From NCBI GenBank assembly GCA_014706295.1, contig JACSVZ010000024.1:2101136-2165135 (forward strand): a stretch of DNA of 64,000 bases. Direction: 5' to 3'. The position numbers were made by a program, and so were the translations under genes. The notes beneath the pieces were generated by a model. It worked only from the letters and a program-made list of their open reading frames with translations, searched no databases and was not told where the DNA came from. This stretch comes from Lycocorax pyrrhopterus obiensis (taxonomy: Eukaryota; Chordata; Aves; Passeriformes; Paradisaeidae). Below, piece by piece: positions 11,401-20,690 of this stretch; within the stretch, counting starts at the first letter, position 1, and every line of letters begins with the position of its first letter.

Positions 11401-14400
11401 TCAGACACAGCTGTGCCAGGGGCTACCCACAGATGCATGTGCAGGGTTTGCACTTTACCTGTCTTTTCTTTTACTGATTGTGGAAGTTGAAAGGTAACCC
11501 AGACCTAGATCAATACTGTTAAAAAGCAACCACCTATTTCCATGACTCACTGACATCATGCAACTGCTGGACATTTAAAAGTCTATTGAAATGAAAATAA
11601 AATTTCTGGCAACAGGTATGTAGTTCACCTCTTCAGGGCATCCAGCTATGACCAAGACCCCAAAAAGCACCTGTACAGCGAAACCAGCATGAAAACCTTA
11701 ATCAAGCCTGAGGCAGGATCATCATAAAACCTGAGTTTTATGATATACAGCAACAACCCCAAAAAACGATCACTTGCAACAACTGTCAGAGGAATTAAAG
11801 CAGAGTGCCCTCCTCCAATCCATCTACCACTGTCACAGCTCAGCACACAATACTGAACACTGAGCAGTTTCCATCCATTCCAGACACCTCATACAGCTCA
11901 CAGGATGAGAGGCTGGTTTGCTCTGAAGCTGGTTTAGGCCTGGTAACAGCTGTTTTGATGCTGTTATGACCAAAACAGCTGTTTGCATGCAAGGACAATT
12001 CGGATGTTCACTGGCTGAATCACTTCTCCCTTTCTGTCTATGGGTGTGTGAAAATCTGAATTAGGATGGGCAGCACTGTAGGTGGAAGGAGCATGGAGGG
12101 AGTTTTTTCCACACACAGACCCATCCCTACCTTAATGTCAAGTTTGTGGTTGATGGCCAGGGCAGAGTGCTCCAGGGCTTTGATGACAGATGCATAGGAG
12201 TCAGAAAACTTGGTGTATTTGCCCACGAGTGCAATGGAACATGTTTCAAGTAGACGGTCGTACCTACAGAACATACAGGTTATTCCAGCAGCAACAGGAG
12301 AGGGATGGGAATCACATTCTGTTCAGCTTTTCAAGGAACAAACAGCTGTGCTCTTCTAAGTCTGTCCAACAGAGCTGATGTCTTTGGAAGAGTGGCCTTT
12401 TATAATAATTATGATTTAGAAACATCAAAGCAAGATCAAAACCAAAACAAAGACCGAGGAAAACAGTTGCAGAAAGCCACATATAAATTAATTCATCTCT
12501 CCTGATGATAAAAAGCCATTTTGAGCAGATCCAAACTGCCTTTTCAGGAAGCTGTATTAGATTCAAAGGCTGCAGTGAACTCCTAGGAGAGGATCAAAGC
12601 ACAGCTTGGTGTATGTTTGTACTGCACAGCATCTTCCCACGCTGCTGCTGACTGAGTTCATATCAGCAGCTACAAACACAGAAAGCATTTCTGGAGTCCT
12701 AAGGCTGTGCTGCCTACATTTTCAATCCCCAGCACCTGGCAGCACAGGATTCACACAGCATTCCTGGCTACAGCCAAGAGTTTGTTTAACGTTTCTCTCA
12801 AAATTGCTAAATACCTTCAGCCCAGCTGGTGACCAAGGGCTTTCCTCATCAAAAGGAAACGTTACTGACAGGGCTGACTTGTGTCAGGCACACAAATAAA
12901 TGAAAGCATCTACATCTTGAAATCTCTTAATTTCTTATAAGAACAAACAGATTTAACTCAAGTCAAACATACTGACACTCAAGTCCTTTCTGAAAAGACT
13001 CTATTCACTATTTCCCCATGAACAGAGTCTATTCCTCACAAGAAAAAACCCCAGCGTCCAAGGAGTCTCAGAACAGGTACCAGACACTTGTCTCACGTGC
13101 CTGAAAGCACACTCAAAAGTACCTTTTATTGACACTCCTGACACCTCCATATGGCTACAAAAGGATTTCAACACTTTGTAATGGTACTGAGAGGTTTTTT
13201 AATAAAAAGGGAGGGCAGAGCTGTCCAGCTTTTAATGACTTCAAGCTGGGTTTGACACAGACAGTACACTTCCAACACAAGATAAGGATCTCACTAAGTT
13301 TATCTCACAGGATTTTATGGAAGAAGGCTGAGGGAATTGGGGTGGTTAAGCCTAAAGAAGAAAAAGCTCTAGAGAGACCTTATGGCAGCCTTCCAAGAAG
13401 AGGATTTATGAGAAACATGGGGACAGACTTTTTAGTAGGGTCTGTTGTGCCAGGACAAGGGGTGATGGTTTTAATCTAAAAGAGGGGAGATTTAGGCTAG
13501 ATATAAGGATGAAACTTTGTACAATGAGAGTGGTGAGGCACTGGCACAGGTCGTCCACAGCAGCTGTGGATTCCTCAGCCCTGGAAACATTCAAGGTTTG
13601 GATGGGGCTCTAAGCAAAAGGAAAAAACAATGTGAGCGTATTTCCTGAGAACAGAAAATAACACCCATCATCTCACACAACCAAGAAGATGAACCAGTCC
13701 TGAAGTGTGCTGCAGTGTGCCCAGCAGTGCAGCTCACCTGTCAGCCATCTCCTTCCACTTCATGAGCATCCTCCTGGGCTGCCTCTCGATGGGAAGGTCC
13801 AGCCTGTGCCTGAAGTAGTCCACAACTCCCTGCTCCTCTAACAACAGAGGAACCCGGTAGATAGAGGAGACATCATGAACACAAATGACCTGTTCATAAA
13901 ATAAGGGTGCCATTAAAACACAGGCATCCAGTGCCCGTACAACCAATTTTGCTCAGATATTCAGAGTGTTCCTGCCTCTAGCAGAAAACCACATGACCAC
14001 CTGAACTTCCAGGCAGTAACATATCAGTGGCTTAACACTGGTTTCCTTATGCTTGAAAAGGCCATTCTTCAGCACTTCCAAGGCATTACTGCTCCCTGGA
14101 GCCCTTGGGAAGGGCTATAACACAGTAACTCAGCAGCAGGAAAGTCAGCTGCCCAGCACATTATGTGAGCAGCACACAGCAAAGTTCAAAGAACACTCCA
14201 GAGAGACTCCTGTGATACAGAATCTCACGTGAAGCTACAGTCAAACTGCCACAGGCACAGCTTCCCCCTGCCCACCACCGTCCTTCCTAATCAGGGCTCC
14301 CAGTCTGATTGAAACCCAGGGAAATCTGTGATCCCAATACAGCAATACACTTTACAGGGCGCCCGTCACCAAATTTAGGATTAAACAATTACGAGCAGTT

Positions 14401-17400
14401 CTAGTTCAGTGAAACGGGAGAAGATGGCTCAGGACAACTGTCACCTGTCCGTTAATAACGAAGCTGTACTTCAAGGATCCAAAACACACTGGCACAACTT
14501 TTTAAAATCCTCATTTCTACTGACTCAACTGAAAGCAGAGTTCAACATTGCACCAGTCAAACCTCCTTGGCTGCACATTTTCCTCTTTTACCCTCAGTGC
14601 TGTTTACTTCTCAATCCAAGTGCAAATGCAGTCAGAGCAACAACTACATAGAACTGCATTAAACTTCCTGGAAAGGGACAAGAGCCAACTTATTTTGAAT
14701 TCCTGGCCAACAAGAGGTAGATATTTTACTGATGACACATCAACATTATTGCCAGCAGTGCAGTGCTTGAAACTGCAGGACTCAAGTTTGGTCTTGTTGT
14801 AGAGCAAATTAATAAAAATTGCTTGACAGAACCTGGGATTGTGAAGCGACACTCAGTCTTTCACAAAAAGACAACATTTTTTGAGCTCCAGCTGGACTGG
14901 AAAGTGCTAACATTCAGCCTACATACTTCTGACTCTTTTCCAAGGTCCACCTTAGACCGTGTTATGAGTCTCAGTATAGAAAGAATCATGCTAACGTGGA
15001 ATTTGTGTATATCACAACTTTCAAGTGAAGCAATGCTTCTCCCAAACACCATTTCAACCTCTCTGTGCAACCTCTCCTCAAGAAAGCTTGGGCAGAAAAA
15101 TAATACTGTGAAAAGAGCAGTGTATGAAATACAGTCATATATCCATTAAACCTAGTTTGGGGCAATTCTTTCACCTCTAGATACTGGAAAATCTCATTCT
15201 TCTATGTTCACAGAAGGAATGTGGAAGTACAATTAAGGTCAAAACAGTGATTCAGAAATCACCTTGGATTCCATAGGATTCTCTAAGCTTACACCAACTA
15301 CCTTATAAGAAAGCCTGGGTGCTGACACAAAAAGAATGGGTTTAACAACAAGTCCATGTGTCAGGAAGGTAGGTAAGACAAAGCAGCAAATGAATTATGC
15401 AGCTACCAAAACACAGAGCTAGAACTGCTGCGCTCAGACAGAACTCCCCTCAGCGTCTGACAAACAGCTCCAATATTTACTGCAAGGAAGCACAGAGCAA
15501 TCCTTACCTGTTCTGGTTCAACATGACAGAACATGGAAATCTTTTCTTTTACTGAGGTATCCAGTGGAGTGGAGCACCTGCAAACAATCTAACAGAGCAG
15601 CAACATCAGGGTTGTGACGCAAAACAGAAATACTCAGGCACTCATAAAACAGACCTCTAAAAAGAGCTGTCTTTGTGCAGTCTCTGTGATTTGAGAAAAA
15701 CACCCCACAACTCAGTTTCTTTTCCACTGTACAAGAGCTCTCAACTGAAGCATTACTTGACAAGACTGCTGTTGCAACATGCCAGATTTTTACATTCAAA
15801 GCCATGCAACACAAACCTTACCAGATCTGGTGACAGCCCGAGACCTCTGAGCTCACGAACACTGTTCTGGGTGGGTTTGGTCTTCTGCTCCCCTGTTGAG
15901 CTTGGCTGGTCAGAGAAGAGCAGCAGTTGGTGTATCAGATTATGATAAGCAGCAATGATTCAGCAGGTTAATCAGGATTCTCACCCATCTTGTAAAAACT
16001 TTGACTCAGTTCTTGGACAATTCACATGAACCTCGCGTACCCCATTTTAATCCCCAGGACTGCAAGCAACCAGCAGGAACCCAAATTCCAATCTGCCCAC
16101 TGGAGTGCAGGAAGGAGAGGGACAGAGAGCCTAAGGTTTATCCACTCTCCCTCCAAATACCTAATATTTTATATTTCTAACTTTTCTCTGTAAATCACCT
16201 GGCCTGAACAGAAGGGGGAAAAGGGAGAAGAGAACAAAGATTGATCTGCACTCTGTAATTATCAATTTGCTCTGTCAAATCCAGTTCAGCCTGGCACAGG
16301 GAATGCTCATGCTGCATTTCTGCAACTCCCAAGCCTTTATTACACATTTATACACTTTGAAAAGTTCCTGTTTAATTCCTGTGAGACTTTTCAAATACAA
16401 AATGATATAATATCTGTCTTTCTGCCAGTTTATATGCACGGAAACATAGAAGTAACAACATTTAGAGATACAGCATTTCAGAAGCACCTGCTTAGGAAGC
16501 AAATTTTGGATTGAGGAAGCCTCTGACCACCAACATGTTTTGGGTCCTTACCTGGGGAACCAGACTGACATGAATGTTGCAGAAATTCTCTCTTTTGGCT
16601 TTGAACTGGAACTGGCGGAAGGCCTCGATGAAAGGCATGCTCTCGATGTCTCCCACCGTGCCCCCGAGCTGGGAACGCACAGACAGAGGGAATTAAAGTT
16701 ACTACCAAAACAGCACCTGGTGAAGTTGTACACTAAAGACATAAAAATACACATAACAACACACAAACATCTCCCCAGCACATCCCTCTGATCGCCTAAA
16801 GGAGCATCAACACTAAGAGAGCTTCCTCCTGAGGGGCAGCACCAGTCTCTGCTGTGACCCGGGACAGGACCCCAGGGAACGGCTGGAGCTGGGCCAGGGC
16901 AGGCTCAGGCTGGAGATGAGGGAAAGGTTCTTCCCCCAGAGGGTGCTGGGCACTGCCCAGGCTCCCCAGGGAATGGGCACGACCCCGAGGCTGCCAGAGC
17001 TCCAGGAGCATTTGGACAGCGCTGCCAGGGATGCCCAGGGTGGGACTGTTGGGGTGTCTGTGCAGGGCCAGGAGTTGAACTCTACGATCCTTGAGGGTCC
17101 CTTCCAGCTCAGGGTATTCTGTGATTCTATTCCATGCGAAGCACCGGGATTTGCCAGCTGTATGCACTACTTCCACAGCCTCCAATCTGTTCCAAGTACT
17201 ATTCTACCTTCATCATTTCCCCATAAATAAAAAAGCCACAAGAAAAACAGCTTTTCATATGGGCAGCACCTCTCCAGAAACATCAGCTTTACCTCTATTT
17301 TCTCTTCAGAGAAAGACTTAGATGTTAAAATTATGATTTATGAACATTAGGTGGCACTGAGAAGCAAAATTTCTGTTAAGTTTTAGGAATTATATAGAGT

Positions 17401-19789
17401 GGACACATGCAGGAACAGAGACGACAATACTTGGAGCCTCCCCAGCCCTGTCAGACGGTGCCTTCTTGGTACTTCAGATCTGGGCTTGCGATGCTGGCAC
17501 AGAAATTGGCACCCAAGCTGCAGGCAGAGTCCAAGTCACCATGACCTGGGCTCTGTGACAAGCTCCCTCTCCTGTGTTAGCATATCCCAGCAGCCAGCTC
17601 AGCAGCGTCAGAGCCTTCGCCCTGCTCCGTCTCCTTTTGGCAGCAGAATGTTCCATAAACACACTGAAAACTGCCACCACTAACTTGTGCCATCCCCTGT
17701 CGCATGTCTGTGCTTGAACTGGTCACTTCAAGGCTCCTTTTACTGCTGAGGAGGAAAGACAACTGTTTCCAGAGTGGGATTTACCTGCCCTCCCTCCAGC
17801 CACCAAGGAAGAAGAGGGCACAGCATGATTAACTCAAACTGGCATATTAAGTTACAAGAGCTAAAAAATTCATTCTCTAGGTCAATTCATAGAACATCCT
17901 GAGCTGGAAGGGACCCTCAAGGATCATCCAGTGCAGCTCCTGGCCCTGCCCAGACACCCCAAATCCCACCCTGGGCATCCCTGGCAGCGCTGCCCAAACG
18001 CTCCTGGAGCTCTGGCAGCCTCGGGGCCGTGCCCATTCCCTGGGGAGCCTGGGCAGTGCCCAGCATCCTCTGGGGGAAGAACCTTTCCCTGAGCTCCAGC
18101 CTGAGCCTGCCCTGGCCCAGCTCCAGCCGTTCCCTGGGGTCCTGTGGGGCTGCTCCTCATGAGGCAGCTGCACTTTGCAATTCAGAAGAACAGAGTAAGT
18201 GAAGTTAACAAGGGCAATTTTTAACCCATTCAATAACATGCAAGTTGAACAGTTCTGTAAAGAAATATGCAAAATATGCATATAGACCAGTTTACTGCAT
18301 ACAAGAAACAAAACTATCTACTTTTTAAAAGTTACAAACCTCCATCACACAAACTTGGGGTTCGATCCCATCTTCATCCACAGGAATCCGTGCCTGCCTC
18401 ATTACCCATTCCTGTATGGCATCTGTGATGTGGGGAACAACTGGAAAAGAAACCCAGGCAAGGGTTAAAGCACCCCCACATGCTTCTCCCCCTTAACTCA
18501 TTACAGAGCAAATTACTGACAATCACTAGCCAGTGCTTCCCATAGGGCTTGAGCAGGAATTTGTGTCTTTAAAGAACTATGCATTTTTGAAGTGATTATT
18601 CTTGGCTGTGACTTTCAAGTGCCTTGGCAGGAAATGGAACCCTGCCTCAATTTAAACACATGTAAGCAACGTTTCCTCTAAGCTGAAAGATTCAAGCACA
18701 AACTGTTCTCTGCTCTAAACAGAGAGAGGTACTCTGTTTTTAACTGTCTGTAAAAGTCCTAATGTCAACCAGCTGTGGAGAATGGTTAAAAAGGGACTGA
18801 TCTGACGCTCACAAATCCTTTGGGTTTTCTAATGACATGAGTTAACAAAAGCATTAACCATTTTAACCAGCTAACAAGCAACCCCCAAGTGTATTGGTCT
18901 GAAGTCTGTTCATTTTCATCATTGGCTACACTAGACAGCTGGACCCAAGTCCAGCACAGTCCAAACACAAGCAGGATGGTGCAGAGCCTCAAGTGAAGAT
19001 GAAAGACAAAAGCATCCAGCAAGGACTGAAATACAGAATGCATTTCTAAGCACCAAGAAAGAAGTTTTGCATCACCTTGGACCGTTTTGCCAAGATAATC
19101 TCCCTTCCTCTCCTTGTTAATGACATACTGGTAGATCTTCCCAGTGGTCAGGTTGTTGTCTTTGGTGAGTCGGATATCGAGGAAGCGCTCGTAGTTCCCG
19201 AGGTCCAGGTCCACTTCCCCTCCATCATCCAGCACAAACACCTCCCCTGCACACACAGAAACAGGCACAAGCACACATGGCAGGCGTGTGGAAGAGTTCA
19301 GTGTAAGGAAACACCTTCCCTGATTGCCACAGCAAGTTTAAGAGTAGCGAATAAAACTAAAAGCCTTGTATAACCGAGAGGACCAGCGCACTGGGGACTG
19401 AACCCCTCAAGGCAGCAGCAAGAACAGTCCAGAGCACATCTGTGCTGTGGGCCGGGGGCACAGCAGCCCCACCAGCCAGCCCGGAGTGCTGCCAGGCTCA
19501 GCCTGCGGGGCCCGCAGGCAGGACCAGGCACAAAGGCTCGTACAACGGAGATGATTCACCGCAACGCAAGGCAACCCCGGGGCCACCCGGCAGACGCCGG
19601 TACTGAGCCCGCGGGGCACTCACCGTGCTCGTACGGGGAGAAGGTGCCGGCGTCGATGTTGATGTAGGGGTCGATCTTGATGGAGGTGACACGCAGCCCG
19701 CAGGACTTGAGGATGGTGCCGATGCTGCTGGCGATGATCCCCTTGCCGATGCCCGAGATCACCCCGCCCGTGACCAGGATGTACTTCAT
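5387..19789 (-). CDS. CTPS1: CTP synthase 1 (17 coding exons, 591 aa)
   Basis: CTP synthase makes CTP from UTP, ATP and glutamine, the last step of de novo pyrimidine nucleotide synthesis. It works in the cytosol as a tetramer that can stack into filaments. Joining the 17 coding exons listed below gives 1,776 nt, or 591 residues plus TGA, the usual CTPS1 length. The N-terminal synthetase domain (about 1-270) starts with the P-loop [15 protein letters not shown] at residues 8-22. The C-terminal class I glutaminase domain (about 300-555) has the nucleophile in GVCLGMQ (Cys399) and the partner pair in YHPEF (His526, Glu528). The serine-rich tail ending KFPSANHD matches CTPS1 rather than CTPS2. 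All introns have GT and AG, and phases agree throughout. No frameshift or missing catalytic residue was seen. I assigned the family from memory of the human protein. Confidence 0.97.
6476..6620 (-). CDS. CTPS1: CTPS1 coding exon 16, residues 516-564
   Basis: This exon encodes [20 protein letters not shown] and on to GCRLSPR. It carries the glutaminase catalytic His526 and Glu528 in YHPEF. The acceptor is CTCAG and the donor GTGGGT. The preceding intron is 284 bp. Confidence 0.96.
6905..7001 (-). CDS. CTPS1: CTPS1 coding exon 15, residues 484-516
   Basis: This exon encodes [20 protein letters not shown] and on to VVELE, inside the glutaminase domain. The acceptor is CCTAG and the donor GTGAGT. 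The intron before it (7002-7085) is only 84 bp, the shortest in the gene. Confidence 0.96.
7086..7141 (-). CDS. CTPS1: CTPS1 coding exon 14, residues 465-483
   Basis: This 56-nt exon encodes [19 protein letters not shown], with the conserved ERHRHRFE motif of the CTP synthase glutaminase domain. The acceptor is TGCAG and the donor GTAAAA. The preceding intron is 232 bp. Confidence 0.96.
7374..7470 (-). CDS. CTPS1: CTPS1 coding exon 13, residues 433-465
   Basis: This exon encodes [20 protein letters not shown] followed by [12 protein letters not shown]. The acceptor is CACAG and the donor GTAAGG. The intron before it (7471-8208, 738 bp) holds a CR1 fragment. Confidence 0.96.
7983..8152 (-). 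mobile_element. CR1 LINE 3' fragment in a CTPS1 intron
   Basis: This is the 3' end of a chicken-repeat-1 type LINE, antisense to the plus strand. The typical GTTGGAAGGGACCTTAAAGC tract is at about 8000, followed by the CCATGGGCAGGGACACC and CCTTGGACACTGCCAGGGAT stretches. It lies between CTPS1 coding exons 13 and 12, in the same orientation as the gene. Confidence 0.9.
8209..8252 (-). CDS. CTPS1: CTPS1 coding exon 12, residues 418-432
   Basis: This exon of only 44 nt encodes the rest of Asp418 and then [14 protein letters not shown]. The acceptor is TGCAG and the donor GTGAGT. The preceding intron is 771 bp with nothing recognised. It is an easily missed micro-exon, supported by exact phase agreement on both sides. 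Confidence 0.93.
9024..9086 (-). CDS. CTPS1: CTPS1 coding exon 11, residues 397-418 (catalytic cysteine)
   Basis: This 63-nt exon encodes [20 protein letters not shown] then Gln. Cys399 in GVCLGMQ is the glutaminase nucleophile that takes ammonia from glutamine. The acceptor is CACAG and the donor GTAATT. The preceding intron is 547 bp. Confidence 0.96.
9634..9728 (-). CDS. CTPS1: CTPS1 coding exon 10, residues 365-397
   Basis: This exon encodes [20 protein letters not shown] and [12 protein letters not shown]. It holds the PGGFG loop that forms the oxyanion hole of class I glutaminases. The acceptor is TGCAG and the donor GTGAGA. The preceding intron is 891 bp and ends near the GATGA repeat at 10729. 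Confidence 0.96.
10620..10708 (-). CDS. CTPS1: CTPS1 coding exon 9, residues 336-365
   Basis: This exon encodes [20 protein letters not shown] and EAWQKLCGA. The acceptor is CCCAG and the donor GTAAGT. The segment bridges into the glutaminase domain and is less conserved. The preceding intron is 1,422 bp with only a short simple repeat recognised. Confidence 0.95.
10729..10748. repeat. Short GATGA/GAGAT simple repeat
   Basis: A run of a five-base unit (GATGA repeated about four times) lies about 20 bases outside CTPS1 coding exon 9, within the intron. It is short, and variation in length is likely. Confidence 0.7.
12131..12263 (-). CDS. CTPS1: CTPS1 coding exon 8, residues 291-335
   Basis: This exon encodes [20 protein letters not shown] and on to [29 protein letters not shown] is the conserved start of the glutaminase half. 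The acceptor is TGTAG and the donor GTAGGG. The preceding intron is 1,474 bp and holds a CR1 fragment. Confidence 0.97.
13310..13615 (+). mobile_element. CR1 LINE fragment in a CTPS1 intron
   Basis: This fragment is in plus orientation. It runs from the GAGGGAATTGGGGTGGTTAAG stretch (about 13330) through the AGAGGGGAGATTTAGGCTAG tract (about 13480) to the GGAAACATTCAAGGTTTGGA stretch (about 13580). It resembles the last 400 bp of avian CR1 but stops before the usual 3' terminal repeats. It is antisense to CTPS1 and lies between coding exons 8 and 7. Confidence 0.85.
13738..13889 (-). CDS. CTPS1: CTPS1 coding exon 7, residues 241-291
   Basis: This exon encodes [20 protein letters not shown] and on to [16 protein letters not shown], the end of the synthetase domain and the interdomain linker. 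The acceptor is ACAG and the donor GTGAGC. The preceding intron is 1,618 bp with nothing recognised. Confidence 0.97.
15508..15588 (-). CDS. CTPS1: CTPS1 coding exon 6, residues 214-240
   Basis: This exon encodes [20 protein letters not shown] then CHVEPEQ, in the synthetase domain. The acceptor is GTTAG and the donor GTAAGG. The preceding intron is only 233 bp. Confidence 0.97.
15822..15905 (-). CDS. CTPS1: CTPS1 coding exon 5, residues 186-213
   Basis: This exon encodes [20 protein letters not shown] then [23 protein letters not shown] is a hallmark of CTP synthases, lying by the UTP/CTP binding site at the tetramer interface. The acceptor is CCAG and the donor GTAAGG. The preceding intron is 646 bp. 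Confidence 0.97.
16552..16668 (-). CDS. CTPS1: CTPS1 coding exon 4, residues 147-185
   Basis: This exon encodes [20 protein letters not shown] and on to [20 protein letters not shown] (148-156) is the conserved nucleotide-binding motif of the synthetase domain. The acceptor is CCCAG and the donor GTAAGG. The preceding intron (16669-18339, 1,671 bp) holds the inverted CR1 pair. Confidence 0.97.
16850..17130 (+). mobile_element. CR1 LINE 3' fragment, plus arm of an inverted pair
   Basis: This CR1 3' end runs from the GGAACGGCTGGAGCTGGGCC stretch through the CAGGGATGCCCAGGGTGGGA tract to the terminal GGTATTCTGTGATTCT at about 17115-17129. It is antisense to CTPS1 and sits in the same intron as an inverted, nearly identical copy at 17887-18165. 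Confidence 0.92.
17887..18165 (-). mobile_element. CR1 LINE 3' fragment, minus arm of an inverted pair
   Basis: This is a minus-orientation CR1 3' end of the same subfamily as 16850-17130. By eye more than nine in ten positions match over roughly 265 bases. It begins at the antisense 3' end near GAACATCCTGAGCTGGAAGG and is in the same orientation as CTPS1. The gap between the arms is about 760 bp. Confidence 0.92.
18340..18440 (-). CDS. CTPS1: CTPS1 coding exon 3, residues 113-146
   Basis: This exon encodes [20 protein letters not shown] and [14 protein letters not shown]; the conserved glutamate before GGTVGD is its last codon. The acceptor is TCCAG. The donor reads GAG then GTTTGT, a weaker donor than the others. 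The preceding intron is 635 bp. Confidence 0.96.
19076..19246 (-). CDS. CTPS1: CTPS1 coding exon 2, residues 56-113
   Basis: This exon encodes [20 protein letters not shown] and on to [20 protein letters not shown] then VQ, highly conserved in the synthetase domain (the DLGNYERF motif). The acceptor is TGCAG and the donor GTGATG. The preceding intron is 377 bp. Confidence 0.97.
19624..19789 (-). CDS. CTPS1: CTPS1 coding exon 1, residues 1-56
   Basis: This exon encodes [20 protein letters not shown], then [20 protein letters not shown] and [16 protein letters not shown], including the ATP-binding P-loop. The start ATG at 19789 is chosen because CTP synthases begin MKYI. An acceptor (GTCCAG) sits at 19801 onward, which leaves 11 nt of 5' UTR in this exon. 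The donor is GTGAGT. The frame is open upstream to the acceptor. Confidence 0.97.
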
Positions 19790-20052
19790 CTGCCCCGCGC
19801 CTGGACGCGACAGACACCGGCACCGCCTCACCGCGGGCTCTGCGAGGAGGACGCGCCCCGGGCCCCGACATTCCTGACAACGACCCCCAGGATGTCCCCC
19901 CGCCCGTCGCTGAGGGCCGGTGCCCGCTGTTCCCCCGTCGCTGAGGGCCGGTCCCCTCCTCGCTCCTCCCGCCAGAAATTCCCGCCACCGCCGCGCGGAA
20001 CCTCCGGCGCGCCGCCCGTGTGGCCCCGCCAGGCCCGCGTGGTCCCGCTCTG

Positions 20053-20065
20053 CCCCCCCCCCCCC
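20053..20065. repeat. C13 homopolymer
   Basis: An uninterrupted run of thirteen C lies within the first CTPS1 intron, about 35 bases from the first-exon donor. Length variation or assembly error is likely here. Confidence 0.8.
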
Positions 20066-20099
20066 GGGCTGCCCGGATGGTCCCGCCCGCCGCCCTCAC

Positions 20100-20202
20100 C
20101 TGTGGCCGCCGGGCGCGCGGACGGCGCGCGCGCGGGGGGAGCGAGCGGGAGGTGCTGAGCGCGCGCGGCGCCGCTCCCGGCCGCCTCGGCTGGGAACCGC
20201 AT
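20100..20202 (-). other. CTPS1: CTPS1 non-coding first exon (5' part approximate)
   Basis: A canonical donor, GGCCACAG then GTGAGGGC, ends this exon at 20100, 299 bp upstream of the acceptor at 19800. A leading non-coding exon is also known for mammalian CTPS1. The 5' limit is not visible; 20202 is given because an upstream ATG lies there. If the transcript starts above 20202, that ATG reads in frame through the splice into the main start (see findings). Confidence 0.6.
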
Positions 20203-20345
20203 GAGGCCCAGCTGCCCCTCTGCGCCTGCGCGGGGCGGGGGGGCGGGCCCAGAGCCAGAGGGCGGGGGCGTGGCCGGGCCGCGGAATAGCCCCGCCCTCT
20301 GCCCCGCCCCCCCCGCCTCAGCGCCTCACGGAGACCGGGAGCGGT
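20203..20345 (-). promoter_or_regulatory. CTPS1: CpG-island promoter of CTPS1 with GC boxes
   Basis: A very GC- and CpG-rich block (about 19550-20345) surrounds the first exon. Several GGGCGG/CCGCCC-type Sp1 sites lie between about 20229 and 20311, and no TATA box was seen. This is the usual form of a housekeeping gene promoter. The GC-rich zone ends sharply at a CR1 insertion. Confidence 0.7.
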
Positions 20346-20379
20346 TGGGTTCGGCGGTACCTCTAAGCCGTGTTCGCAA

Positions 20380-20690
20380 GTGTCCCACACCTTGCTTGAA
20401 CACTTCCAGGGATGGGGATTCCGCCACTGCCTCGAGCAGCTGTGCCAGGGCTGGACAGTCCTCTCAGAGTGAAGAAATTTCCCAAATATCCAACCTGCCC
20501 CTCCCCTGGCCCAGCCTGAGGCCGTTCCGTCTCCTCCTGTCCCTGTTCCCTGGGAGCAGAGCCCGACCCCCCCCGGCTGCCCCCTCCTGTCAGGGAGTTG
20601 TGCAGAGCCACAAGGTCCCCCCTGAGCCTCCTTTTCTCCAGGCTGAGCCCCTTTCCCAGCTCCCTCAGCTGTGCCAGGGGTGGATTCTGT
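20380..20690 (-). mobile_element. CR1 LINE 3' portion beside the CTPS1 promoter
   Basis: This minus-orientation CR1 lies with AACACTTCCAGGGATGGGGA near 20400 and the CTTTTCTCCAGGCTGAGCCC stretch near 20630. It lacks the terminal 3' repeats. It resembles the body of the copy at 49950-50424, so they are probably the same subfamily. Confidence 0.9.
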
